Shown here piece by piece: positions 18,014-25,903 of a stretch of DNA of 64,000 bases (its first letter is position 1; each line of letters begins with the position of its first letter). The stretch spans positions 186,001 through 250,000 of the forward strand of contig CAWJKM010000009.1 in assembly GCA_963843525.1 (NCBI GenBank), in the 5' to 3' direction. The notes under the pieces are model-generated. The model did no database searches. It was not told the DNA's origin and saw only the letters and a list, made by a program, of their open reading frames with translations. The DNA is from DATJPR01 sp963843525. Its GTDB lineage: Bacteria; Bacteroidota; Ignavibacteria; UBA10030; UBA6906. Both the position numbers and the translations under genes were made by a program.

Positions 18014-18835
18014 ATGGTCAAGTCTCGAGTATTCTGGAAGTCAAAACTCATCATACCCGTGGCGTTGCTGGGTGTGATTCTTTCCGGATGCACGAAGTCG
18101 TCTGACAATCCGATGACCGGTGGATCAGGGGCAGCGGTGACATTAGCTGCTTCGTTTTCGAAGCAAGCGTCAGGCATCTCTCTGAGCAAAGTGTCGGGAG
18201 CCGCTTCGGTCGATTCTCTGCGGGTGGACAGCCTCATCGTCGTGGTTGACAAAGTCCGATTGTGGAGAAACATCGATTCAGTTGTTGTCGACTCGACCAG
18301 CAGTGATGATGACATGGATCGTGACAGCAGCGAGGTTCTGCTTTTCAAGGGGCCGTTTGTCGTTCATGTACGGGATTCCGTAGCAGTCGATTTTGCGACG
18401 CAGGTCATCCCCGCAGGCAGCTATACGGGCGTGAGCGTCAGCATCCGCCATCTGATGCGGGGTGAACGGCACTGGGACAGCGATGATTTTGACCACATGG
18501 GCGCGACACCATCTGATTCATCCGCCCAGACAGCGAGCGTTGTCGTGTGGGGAGCGGTTAAGAAAGACACCGGCTGGGTCTCCTTCACTCTTCCCCTTGA
18601 CATCAGCACGACATTCAAGATCAAGGGAGACTTTACCATTCCGGAGGCTACCAGCTCCATCCAGTTTGCCTTCAATTTCGATCTCGATTTGCTCTTCACT
18701 GATCCCATGTCGGGCGGATTCCTCGATCCTACCAATCCGATGGAGAGGATGTTCATCGGCCGGGCCCTGCGGAATCTCTTCGGGCACGGGGAATGCGGAA
18801 GACACTTTGGCCATCATGGCCACTGGCACGATTAA
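18014..18835 (+). CDS. Lipoprotein, DUF4382-like, with His-rich tail
   Basis: This 273-aa protein has a lipoprotein signal ending in the lipobox LSGC, so it should be anchored to a membrane by the Cys near residue 26. The mature domain is rich in beta strands, with a segment reading IPAGSYTGVSVSIRHL that resembles DUF4382-type carbohydrate-associated lipoproteins; the family call is tentative. An acidic insert (DSTSSDDDMDRDSSE) interrupts the first half. The C-terminus is striking: HGECGRHFGHHGHWHD, seven His with one Cys, a plausible transition-metal site. ATG 18014 follows a strong AGGAGGGGG. A strong terminator follows at 18899-18946, so the gene is probably monocistronic. Confidence 0.75.
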   Translation: MVKSRVFWKSKLIIPVALLGVILSGCTKSSDNPMTGGSGAAVTLAASFSKQASGISLSKVSGAASVDSLRVDSLIVVVDKVRLWRNIDSVVVDSTSSDDDMDRDSSEVLLFKGPFVVHVRDSVAVDFATQVIPAGSYTGVSVSIRHLMRGERHWDSDDFDHMGATPSDSSAQTASVVVWGAVKKDTGWVSFTLPLDISTTFKIKGDFTIPEATSSIQFAFNFDLDLLFTDPMSGGFLDPTNPMERMFIGRALRNLFGHGECGRHFGHHGHWHD

Positions 18836-18898
18836 CGTATCGCGTCCCGTCGGCCACGCGAGAAACGGGGTCATGGTGAAATGATGAATTGAATGAAC

Positions 18899-18946
18899 AG
18901 CGGGAAGAAGAGGGCGACATCTCTGCTTCCCGCTTTGTTTTTTCCC
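18899..18946 (+). terminator. Intrinsic terminator after the lipoprotein gene
   Basis: AGCGGGAAG (18899-18907) pairs perfectly with CTTCCCGCT (18926-18934), followed by TTGTTTTTT. Confidence 0.88.
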
Positions 18947-18957
18947 GTATGCTGCCT

Positions 18958-19027
18958 CCCTGCCCCCTGCCTACTGCCTACTGCATACTGCTTCCTTCTT
19001 ACTTCTTACTTCATACTTCTTACTTCT
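18958..19027 (+). repeat. Degenerate 7-bp tandem repeat, about 10 units
   Basis: Units in strict 7-bp phase read CCCTGCC, CCCTGCC, TACTGCC, TACTGCA, TACTGCT, TCCTTCT, TACTTCT, TACTTCA, TACTTCT and TACTTCT. The period is kept while the sequence drifts. It belongs to the same class as the arrays near 47.2, 53.5 and 63.7 kb. Confidence 0.8.
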
Positions 19028-19139
19028 TACCTTACCTCCTCCTTCCTCCCCGCTCTTCCTCCCCTCTTGCATCCCACCCATCACTGTCGATATATTGTAC
19101 AATGTTGTCGGCGGTCCGTTCAGCACGGGAGATCTCTCT

Positions 19140-19601
19140 ATGAACTGGCGATGGGGCATTCGATCGGAAGGAGCACCCTCAGCGGCTCTTTTTATTCGTC
19201 TCGCTGTCGGATTGATATTCCTGACCCAGGGGATCCTGAAATACACCGATCCCCACATGGGCATACTGCGCTTTGAACGAATTGGATTCCCGTTTCCCGG
19301 TCCACTGGCACTTACGGTGGGATCGTTCGAAATGCTGTGCGGAGGTCTTATCCTCCTGGGATTGGCGACGCGATTCGCAGCCATCCCCCTTCTCGTCATT
19401 ATTCTTACGGCAATCTGCACAACAAAGATCCCCGAACTTTTTCAGCCGCTCCAGGGCTTCTGGTTCATGGTGAGCGACGCCCGGACAGATTTTTCGATGC
19501 TTACGGGACTCCTCTTTCTCCTTTTTGCAGGACCGGGCGGCATCTCGTTGGACCAACGCATGAGAACCTTGTCAAACCGCAGTGGTTCTCACGACAAATA
19601 A
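19140..19601 (+). CDS. DoxX family membrane protein
   Basis: This 153-aa protein is predicted to have four transmembrane helices. The hallmark DoxX start is visible: ALFIRLAVGLIFLTQGILK, followed by the loop and FPGPLALTVGSFEMLCGGLILLGL. ATG 19140 has GGGAG about 10 bp upstream and is preferred over the TTG at 19095. The DoxX family includes quinol oxidase subunits and proteins linked to thiol and oxidative stress; the exact role here is unknown. A secreted thioredoxin-like protein is encoded 42 bp downstream on the same strand, so a shared function in envelope redox chemistry is likely (inference). Confidence 0.88.
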   Translation: MNWRWGIRSEGAPSAALFIRLAVGLIFLTQGILKYTDPHMGILRFERIGFPFPGPLALTVGSFEMLCGGLILLGLATRFAAIPLLVIILTAICTTKIPELFQPLQGFWFMVSDARTDFSMLTGLLFLLFAGPGGISLDQRMRTLSNRSGSHDK

Positions 19602-19643
19602 AAGCTGTCCGGATAACAAAATCAAAAGCACGAGCAGGGTCCC

Positions 19644-20186
19644 ATGGTAAAATCCGCAAGTACATTCGCTCTCTTCATTCTTCTTTCGACATCGTCATTC
19701 TCCGCCGGTCCCGGCACGGAAACCCCTTTGCCGGCCACGGAAATCATGCAACCCGCGTTGAAACAGGCGGAGGCAACCCACAAAAATGTCTTCTTGATCT
19801 TTCACGCTTCCTGGTGCGTATGGTGCAGGCGACTCGATACTGTGTTGACAAATCAGGAGGTCAAGGGACTTATCGAAAGGAATTATGTCGTTGTCCATCT
19901 CGACGTCCTTGAACGTGGGGACAAAAAGGCGAGCCTTGAAAACCCTGGAGCGGAGGAGATCTTGAAGAAGCTCGGAGGCGAACAGGCCGGTCTCCCCTTC
20001 TATGCGTTCCTTGATGCGAAGGGGAAAGAAATCGCGGACTCCGATGTGATGCCTGGCGACACGAAGAACATCGGTTTTCCGGGTTCAAAAGAAGAGATTG
20101 CAGCCTTCGGCAGGCTGCTTGAGCGTACAGCCGGGACAATGACGCCCGCAGAGCGCCAGACGATATTGTCTCATTTCGCGAAGTAA
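19644..20186 (+). CDS. Secreted thioredoxin-like protein (WCVWC active site)
   Basis: This 180-aa protein has a signal peptide (about 1-21) followed by a thioredoxin_7-like fold. The redox motif is WCVWC in HASWCVWCRRLD, with the cis-Pro in GLPFYAFLDAKG. The fold is close to DUF255/YyaL-like and thiol:disulfide interchange domains that act in the periplasm. It lies 42 bp after doxX, likely in the same operon. The ribosome binding site is weak. The last gene of the unit faces the convergent DUF4838 gene 66 bp away. Confidence 0.87.
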   Translation: MVKSASTFALFILLSTSSFSAGPGTETPLPATEIMQPALKQAEATHKNVFLIFHASWCVWCRRLDTVLTNQEVKGLIERNYVVVHLDVLERGDKKASLENPGAEEILKKLGGEQAGLPFYAFLDAKGKEIADSDVMPGDTKNIGFPGSKEEIAAFGRLLERTAGTMTPAERQTILSHFAK

Positions 20187-20252
20187 GAACCTTCCCCTTC
20201 AATGGCGTGGCAGGTTCCTGCCGATTTAAAGAGACAGGCCGCCTGATCCTGC

Positions 20253-22529
20253 CTACTTCACGACAATCTCATCGATGAAGATCCAGCTCTTCTGCCCCGC
20301 GCCGAGGTGCCAATCCGGACATACCCCGCGCGAGACTGCTTTGACCTTGATGTACCGCGCTTTTACCGGCGCAAAATCCGCATTGAACTCCTTGACAAAC
20401 GATCCGCCGGTGGTATCCGGCACGGTGTCGGGAACATTGGCTACCGGTTGGAAGGACTTCCCATCTGTCGACACCGAGAACTCCACGTTCACGGGGAGCC
20501 AGATCCAGGCGTACCACATCTGGAGAAACGAAGTAGTGATTGCGTGGACCGGCTGCACAGTCTGCAGATCGACCACAGCCTCACAATTGTTCCCTTCAAA
20601 CCCCAGCCAGTTGCAGTGATAGTCGGCAGGTCCGTGGAACCCATTGGTCAGCGCAGATCCTCCCCCCACGGGATACTTGTCGCTGAATTGGGTGAGGACT
20701 TGTACCGGCTTCTCGAAGGCAAGGTTCCCTTCAATGCTGACATGCAGGAGTTGTTGCACGGATTTCCTGTAATCCTCCGGCGATGTTCCACTTTCTTCCA
20801 GCCTCCCGATGCCCGCCTTCTCTGCGCCGGCAACGAACGCATCCAATTGTTTCCGCATCGAGGGACGGACCGTCCAGTGTGTTCCATTCTTATCGAAGTA
20901 GGAGAGGTCCGGCGTTGGATCATGCAGCGAGATATCCAGAATCGCAAACTCCAGCGGGAGGCGCGCGGTCTTCACCCGCTCGAGAACATCGGGATGGTCC
21001 GCCACCGCCCGCTCCGCCTGATCAAACAAGGCGCTGTATTTCTTTATCAGTGCCGGCGTCAGGTAGCTGTCAATGGCATCGTACGGGTATCCGTAAATGT
21101 CCAGGTTCTTCCCCGATCGCGCGAGAGCGTCGTGCATGATGTCGATGTATTGACGTATGTACTTTCCACCGGCACCATAGTAGCCGTTCAGAAAATCGTC
21201 CATGACTGAATCGACATTCAGATCCGGGTTCCAGAGCAACTTCGCGATAAGATAGGTCCGGAGTTCCCCGAATTCCCCCACATTCGCCCCGCAGCCCTGT
21301 TCAAAGATCATGCGGACACCGTTCCTGGCGAAATACTGAATGTTCGGTTGAAGGACACGGAGATTCGGGAATGGACTCACCAGATTTCTGAATTGCACAA
21401 CGTAATCCCAGAGGATGATATTGTTTGTCAACCTGGTCCAATCCTCCATATCCTTGCGGAACGACGCACTCCGGGGATCGGTGGCGATCGGCTCACTGCG
21501 GTTGCATTCGATGGAGCAGAACATGATGTTGACATTCGGTGCAGGCTTGATGTGCGTGGGCGCACTGCGCGTGTACGTATAGGCCAGGGTCGAAATCGTT
21601 TTGTCCGGAAACTGCGCCGCAACGCGGTTGACGAAATCGATCACCGTCCCGGAACTTCCGCCGAATTTCTCATTGAGCGCTTTGCACGAGTCGCACTGGC
21701 ATTCGTTGAAGTTGTCATTCTGGGAAACCGACCAGTAGTGAGCCGCAGGCTGTTTTGCCATGAGCTCCTTGAGGTGCCGCGTCAGCAGCGGGAACACCTG
21801 CGGGTTGGAAAGGCAGAGTTGACCGGTGGGGATTCGGCGGCCGCCCAGGAAGGAGAAATACTCCGGATGGTCCCCAAAATACTCCTGCGCCGGAACGAGC
21901 CGGTCGAACGTATGGACCCACATTCCCCACTCCTGCACCTGGTCTGCGGTCGAAATGAGTTTATGCCAATCGCTATACCCGCGGTCCATCGCCTCGAGGT
22001 AGTAGATTTCGCGATACCGGAAGAATGGGTTACAGAGGACTCGTAACGTCGGCAAGACGACCTCAGCCGAACGGGGAACGACCGTGACTTTTGAGCTGTA
22101 TTTCCTGCATCCCAGGTAGTCCTCGAGAAGAGAATACACACCGTAGAGTGTGCCTTTTCTCGCCCCACCGCAAATCAGGAGTTTTGAGCCTTCTGTGCGC
22201 AGGAGATAGCCGTCGGCATCGAGGGAATCAAGGAGGTCCGCTGGAAGAATCTGCAGCGATTTTGCCGTCCGGCCGATGAGAATCTCATGCTCCGAGTTCG
22301 CAGGTTCACGATCGATCGGGAGGGTCGCTCCGCTGATTTGCCCCAGGTATGATTGAAGCTCCGCTGCCGCATGCAGCTCGACCGAGTCCGGTTCGGCGGA
22401 AAGGACGATGTGGTAGAGACTCTTGCCTTCGTGGACAAGTCGGATTCCTCCGGACCCTGGAGGAGCCGCGGAGGCGCGAAGGAAGAAGACGAAACAGACC
22501 GGCACCAGGAACAATTGTCGCTTGTTCAT
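20253..22529 (-). CDS. Secreted DUF4838 glycosidase-like protein with F5/8 type C-like domain
   Basis: This 758-aa protein has a signal peptide (about 1-21). Residues about 30-150 resemble the N-terminal accessory domain of alpha-glucuronidases and hexosaminidases (AAAELQSYLGQISGATLPI). The central DUF4838 region spans roughly 170-450; a compact CQCDSC near residue 270 resembles the Cys motif seen in this family. The last 150 residues form a beta-rich domain like F5/8 type C or CBM32 (AVVDLQTVQPVHAITTSFLQ). DUF4838 proteins are thought to act on polysaccharide, but no reaction is known to me. GGGAGA supports ATG 22529. Confidence 0.87.
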   Translation of the reverse strand: MNKRQLFLVPVCFVFFLRASAAPPGSGGIRLVHEGKSLYHIVLSAEPDSVELHAAAELQSYLGQISGATLPIDREPANSEHEILIGRTAKSLQILPADLLDSLDADGYLLRTEGSKLLICGGARKGTLYGVYSLLEDYLGCRKYSSKVTVVPRSAEVVLPTLRVLCNPFFRYREIYYLEAMDRGYSDWHKLISTADQVQEWGMWVHTFDRLVPAQEYFGDHPEYFSFLGGRRIPTGQLCLSNPQVFPLLTRHLKELMAKQPAAHYWSVSQNDNFNECQCDSCKALNEKFGGSSGTVIDFVNRVAAQFPDKTISTLAYTYTRSAPTHIKPAPNVNIMFCSIECNRSEPIATDPRSASFRKDMEDWTRLTNNIILWDYVVQFRNLVSPFPNLRVLQPNIQYFARNGVRMIFEQGCGANVGEFGELRTYLIAKLLWNPDLNVDSVMDDFLNGYYGAGGKYIRQYIDIMHDALARSGKNLDIYGYPYDAIDSYLTPALIKKYSALFDQAERAVADHPDVLERVKTARLPLEFAILDISLHDPTPDLSYFDKNGTHWTVRPSMRKQLDAFVAGAEKAGIGRLEESGTSPEDYRKSVQQLLHVSIEGNLAFEKPVQVLTQFSDKYPVGGGSALTNGFHGPADYHCNWLGFEGNNCEAVVDLQTVQPVHAITTSFLQMWYAWIWLPVNVEFSVSTDGKSFQPVANVPDTVPDTTGGSFVKEFNADFAPVKARYIKVKAVSRGVCPDWHLGAGQKSWIFIDEIVVK

Positions 22530-22706
22530 CGAATATCTCCCGAATGGGCTCTCAGGGGGGAAACAGCGAGCAGCTCACAGCTGGACAAAGTTACTGTTCA
22601 GCGGTCAGAGAAACAAGGCGTGCTGATCGCGAAGGGAGTGCGTCTTCACGCATGATCGGGGATTCAGGCAACGAGGGGACATCCTGTGCCGTCGGGCGCG
22701 ATGTGC

Positions 22707-24146
22707 TCAGTACGTGGGCAGGCTCGTATCGATCCGGGTCGCCCAGGCCTGGATTCCTCCTGCAAGGTTCTTCACCTTCTTGTAACCGATCCCTTGAAGG
22801 AATTTCACTGCGCTCGCGCTGCGTACACCGGTCTTGCAGTGGACAATGATTTCCCGGGATGGGGGAAGCTCCTGCGCTCTCTCAGGGAGTTCACGCAACG
22901 GTATCAAAAGCCCGCCGAGGTTGACGATTTCGTATTCGTGCGGTTCACGGACATCGACGAGGAGGATATCGTCTCCCCTGTCGAACCTGGCCTTGAGTTC
23001 TTCCACCGATATCTCATTCTCCCCGTCCTCCCCGAGATCCTGCGATGGGACGCCGCAAAACTCCTCATAGTCGATGAGCTCGTGAATGGAGGGATGACTG
23101 CCGCATATCGGGCAATCCGGATTTTTCCGGAGTTTCAACTCCTTGAAGCTGAATTGCAGTGCATCAAACAGGACGAGCCTCCCGACGAGCGTGTCCCCTT
23201 CTCCGAGGATTGTTTTGATGGTCTCGAGCGCCTGCAGGGTCCCGATGATGCCTGGGAGAACGCCAAGGACTCCCCCTTCTGCGCAGCTCGGGATGAGTCC
23301 CGGCGGCGGCGGCGAAGGATAGAGGCATCGATAGCAGGGTCCCACGCGCGCGTCGAACACGGTGATCTGGCCGTCGAATCGAAAGATGGAGCCGTACACG
23401 TTGGGCTTTCCCAGCAGCACGCATGCATCGTTCACAAGATAGCGCGTCGCAAAATTGTCGGTGCCGTCGACAATCACATCGTAAGCGGAAAAGAGGTCAA
23501 GGGCATTTTCCGATGTCAGTCGCGTCTCATGCAGGATGACCTGCACGTTGGGGTTGATCTCGTTGATGGACTCGCGCGCAGATTCGAGCTTTGACCGTCC
23601 GATATCATTCGTGGAATGGAGAATCTGTCTTTGCAAATTCGTCAGCTCGACAACATCGAAATCCACGATGCCCAGTGTTCCCACCCCAGCTGCCGCGAGA
23701 TAGAGCGCCAGTGGTGAACCCAGACCGCCCGCCCCTACGATGAGTACCTTCGCTGCCTTCAACTTCTTTTGCCCCCGCATGCCGACTTCGGGAATGATCA
23801 GATGCCTGCTGTACCGCAGGATCTCATCGTTGTGAAGCCGTACTTCCGGTTCTGCGACATCAACCGGGCCTGAACCGCCGGCGATGGACGGGACAATGCT
23901 CACCGTATCGTTGTCGTTGACCCGCGTGCGTTCCCGGTCAAGGTAACGGATGTCTTCGTCATTCACGTAGATATTCACGTAACTCCGGAGACTCCCGTCC
24001 TCGGCGTACAAATGCTTTCGCATATCGGCGTATCTCGATGTGAGTCCCCGGAGCACTTCCTCAATGGTTCCTCCCTCGATATCCACTTCTGAATGGTGTC
24101 CCGTATATGTGCGCAACGGTGTTGGAATCGAAACTCTTACTGCCAT
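22707..24146 (-). CDS. moeZ: Fused CysO-like sulfur carrier, MoeB/ThiF E1 enzyme and rhodanese
   Basis: This 479-aa protein merges three steps of thiocarboxylate sulfur delivery. Residues 1-93 form a ubiquitin-like sulfur carrier ending in AGG (89-91). Residues about 105-350 are a ThiF/MoeB adenylation domain with ATP-binding GAGGLGS (138-144), the catalytic Cys region in PSCAEGG, and zinc Cys pairs in CYRC and CPIC. Residues about 375-479 are a rhodanese with active-site Cys in VHCKTGVRS. The carrier's Gly-Gly is followed by a 10-15 residue linker rather than a free C-terminus, so either it is released by proteolysis or the domain is only a docking copy. The start at 24146 has an excellent AAAGGAGG. 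The gene lies 28 bp after mec and downstream of cysM, which matches the mycobacterial mec-cysO-cysM logic. Confidence 0.92.
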   Translation of the reverse strand: MAVRVSIPTPLRTYTGHHSEVDIEGGTIEEVLRGLTSRYADMRKHLYAEDGSLRSYVNIYVNDEDIRYLDRERTRVNDNDTVSIVPSIAGGSGPVDVAEPEVRLHNDEILRYSRHLIIPEVGMRGQKKLKAAKVLIVGAGGLGSPLALYLAAAGVGTLGIVDFDVVELTNLQRQILHSTNDIGRSKLESARESINEINPNVQVILHETRLTSENALDLFSAYDVIVDGTDNFATRYLVNDACVLLGKPNVYGSIFRFDGQITVFDARVGPCYRCLYPSPPPPGLIPSCAEGGVLGVLPGIIGTLQALETIKTILGEGDTLVGRLVLFDALQFSFKELKLRKNPDCPICGSHPSIHELIDYEEFCGVPSQDLGEDGENEISVEELKARFDRGDDILLVDVREPHEYEIVNLGGLLIPLRELPERAQELPPSREIIVHCKTGVRSASAVKFLQGIGYKKVKNLAGGIQAWATRIDTSLPTY

Positions 24147-24174
24147 ACTTCCTCCTTTATTTCGCAGACGGTTC

Positions 24175-24621
24175 TCATGGTCTGGATGCAACATTGTCCG
24201 ACACCGTCATCACGGCGAGCGGGCACGCGTCGAATTCTTCACGATTGTCCCGGAGGACCCATGCGGTCACTTCGCCGGCCTTCCCTTTTGAAACGTTGAC
24301 TATCACATAGGTGAACCAGGGGAGCGCATGGTCTGTGTCGAACGCCGACGGAATGGCCGGGTGATCGGGGTGCGAATGGTAGAACCCGAGAAGGGTAAGG
24401 TGATGTGCGTCAGCAACCTGCTCGGCATGCCTGTACTGTTCGGGAGTAACCAGAAACCTTCGCTGCCTGTTGAGATCCTGACGATTGTCGATCTCAAAGG
24501 TTTCCAGAACACGCACCTGCCCGTCACGCTCCTCGCCGAGAAACACGCCGCAACATTCCTCCGGATAGGTTTTCTCGGCATGAGCTTTCATGTTCTGCAT
24601 CAGTTCTTCTGCAATCTTCAT
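24175..24621 (-). CDS. mec: Mec-type JAMM/M67 peptidase (CysO-cysteine peptidase)
   Basis: This 148-aa zinc metalloprotease has the full JAMM signature: a Glu in YPEECCG (21-22), then HSH (82-84), seven residues, S92 and D95. In Mycobacterium tuberculosis the homologous Mec hydrolyses the peptide bond between the sulfur carrier CysO and newly made cysteine. Its start overlaps the cysM stop by four bases (ATGA), implying translational coupling, and the carrier-E1 fusion follows 28 bp later. An additional function, processing the fusion at its internal Gly-Gly as QbsD-type JAMM enzymes do for their carrier, is inference. Confidence 0.9.
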   Translation of the reverse strand: MKIAEELMQNMKAHAEKTYPEECCGVFLGEERDGQVRVLETFEIDNRQDLNRQRRFLVTPEQYRHAEQVADAHHLTLLGFYHSHPDHPAIPSAFDTDHALPWFTYVIVNVSKGKAGEVTAWVLRDNREEFDACPLAVMTVSDNVASRP

Positions 24622-25619
24622 CGATCTCGCTCACCCTCCTGCTTCTCTTCCCAAAAACGTTCGCTTCCGTATCGCGCACCACCGTCGGGAAAGACCGTCA
24701 CGATGACTCCGGACGAGAGTCGCGATGCCACTTTGAGGCTTGCGGCCATCGCTGCCCCGCTGGACACCCCGAGATACAGCCCTTCCTCCCTGGCCAGACG
24801 ACGGACCATGGCATACGACTCCTCCGTCGAAACAGCGATCTGCATGTCTGTCAGGAGCGGGTCGTAGATCCCCGGAACCATTGCAGTTTCCAGATGCTTC
24901 AATCCTTCAACGCCGTGCAATGGAGAGTCGGGCTGAACGGCGATACACGTAATCCAGGGGCGGAGTTCCTTCAACCGGCGGCTCGTCCCTACGAAGGTGC
25001 CGGTCGTCCCCAGTCCCGCCACAAAGTGCGTCACGCGGCGGTCGGATTGCTCCCAGATTTCTGTCGCCGTCCCCGTGTAATGCGCCTGCCAGTTCGCCGG
25101 GTTATTGTATTGATCGGGGTAGAAATACCGCCCGGGGTCGGCAGAGACCATCTCCCTCACGAATTCCTGTGCGCCATCCGTCCCTGACGCCGGATCGGTC
25201 AGGAGCAATCCCGCCCCGTAGGCACGGAGGATTTGCTTCCGCTCGCGGCCGGCGTTCGAGGGTAATGCGAGCGTCACCCGGTAGCCGAGGATGCTTCCGA
25301 TCATGGCATAGGCGATGCCCGTATTTCCGCTCGTCGCATCGATGATGATCTTGTCCTTCGTCAAGGCCCCTGATTTCTCCCCGGCGATGATCATGCTGAG
25401 CGCGGCCCTGTCTTTCACAGAGCCCCCGGGATTGAGCCACTCGGCCTTTGCGTAGATCTCCACATGACTATTGACAGGTCGGACGTTCCGGAGACGTACC
25501 AGAGGAGTGTTTCCGATCCTCGAAAGGATCGAGTGTTCATCCTGGACTCTCCTTGCGAGCGCGGAAATCCAATTGCTCTCCGCCTGCTTCTCATCCTGTT
25601 TTGATGTGAGACGATACAT
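24618..25619 (-). CDS. cysM: Cysteine synthase, CysM/CysK family
   Basis: This 333-aa PLP-dependent beta-replacement enzyme makes cysteine from an activated serine and a sulfur donor. The PLP lysine is K69 in NPGGSVKD, and the phosphate-binding SGNTG lies at 97-101. The genomic link to a JAMM peptidase and a CysO-like carrier suggests that it uses protein thiocarboxylate, as mycobacterial CysM does with O-phosphoserine, rather than free sulfide; that is inference from context. The N-terminal 20-30 residues before the conserved ILSRIGNTPLVRL are slightly long for the family, and the ribosome binding site at 25619 is weak, so a later start is possible. Confidence 0.93.
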   Translation of the reverse strand: MYRLTSKQDEKQAESNWISALARRVQDEHSILSRIGNTPLVRLRNVRPVNSHVEIYAKAEWLNPGGSVKDRAALSMIIAGEKSGALTKDKIIIDATSGNTGIAYAMIGSILGYRVTLALPSNAGRERKQILRAYGAGLLLTDPASGTDGAQEFVREMVSADPGRYFYPDQYNNPANWQAHYTGTATEIWEQSDRRVTHFVAGLGTTGTFVGTSRRLKELRPWITCIAVQPDSPLHGVEGLKHLETAMVPGIYDPLLTDMQIAVSTEESYAMVRRLAREEGLYLGVSSGAAMAASLKVASRLSSGVIVTVFPDGGARYGSERFWEEKQEGERDR

Positions 25620-25672
25620 TCGCCAGCCGATTCCGGTTATGGATTTACCGTTCTACCGCTCTCCCGGTACTT

Positions 25673-25903
25673 TCATGACAGACGCGATGATGAGTATGCC
25701 AGCCGGTTCTTCGCACTCTGCAGCGCAATCGCTTCTGCCTCTTCACGTGTCGAGGCCTTGGCACGGGCGATGACCGCGCCCGGATCAACATTATCCACAG
25801 TGCAATGGTAAACGTCACCAAGGCGATAGCTTGTTATACGGACCATGAAGGGGGGAACCGACTCCTTCCGCTCCTGGTATTCGGTGGGTGTCATCACCGT
25901 CAT
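25673..25903 (-). CDS. 76-aa protein of unknown function in the sulfur operon
   Basis: ATG 25903 overlaps the TGA of the sulfurtransferase gene (ATGA), which fixes the start and implies translational coupling. The 76-aa product has a beta-rich first half (FMVRITSYRLGDVYHCTV) and a helix at the C-terminus (STREEAEAIALQSAKNRL), a layout a little like a small ferredoxin-fold or dsRBD-like module. It has one Cys and no C-terminal Gly-Gly, so it is not an obvious sulfur carrier. Its place between sulfurtransferase and CysM suggests a role in sulfur transfer or assembly. I do not recognise the family. Confidence 0.75.
   Translation of the reverse strand: MTVMTPTEYQERKESVPPFMVRITSYRLGDVYHCTVDNVDPGAVIARAKASTREEAEAIALQSAKNRLAYSSSRLS

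Larger units (their letters stand above)
18836..19139. other. Intergenic region (304 bp) with terminator and heptad repeat
   Basis: It holds the lipoprotein gene terminator (18899-18946), a 7-bp tandem repeat (18958-19027), a pyrimidine-rich stretch and the 10-bp palindrome ATTGTACAAT at 19094-19103 ahead of doxX. No gene is supported. Confidence 0.6.

Noticed and set aside
19094..19103. Palindrome ATTGTACAAT ahead of doxX as an operator
   Set aside because: A similar TATTGTACA occurs near 15640, but a 10-bp palindrome alone is too little evidence for a regulator site.
20187..20252. GGCAG/CTGCC hairpin between convergent genes
   Set aside because: The stem has only five pairs and no T tract, so it is too weak to call as a terminator.
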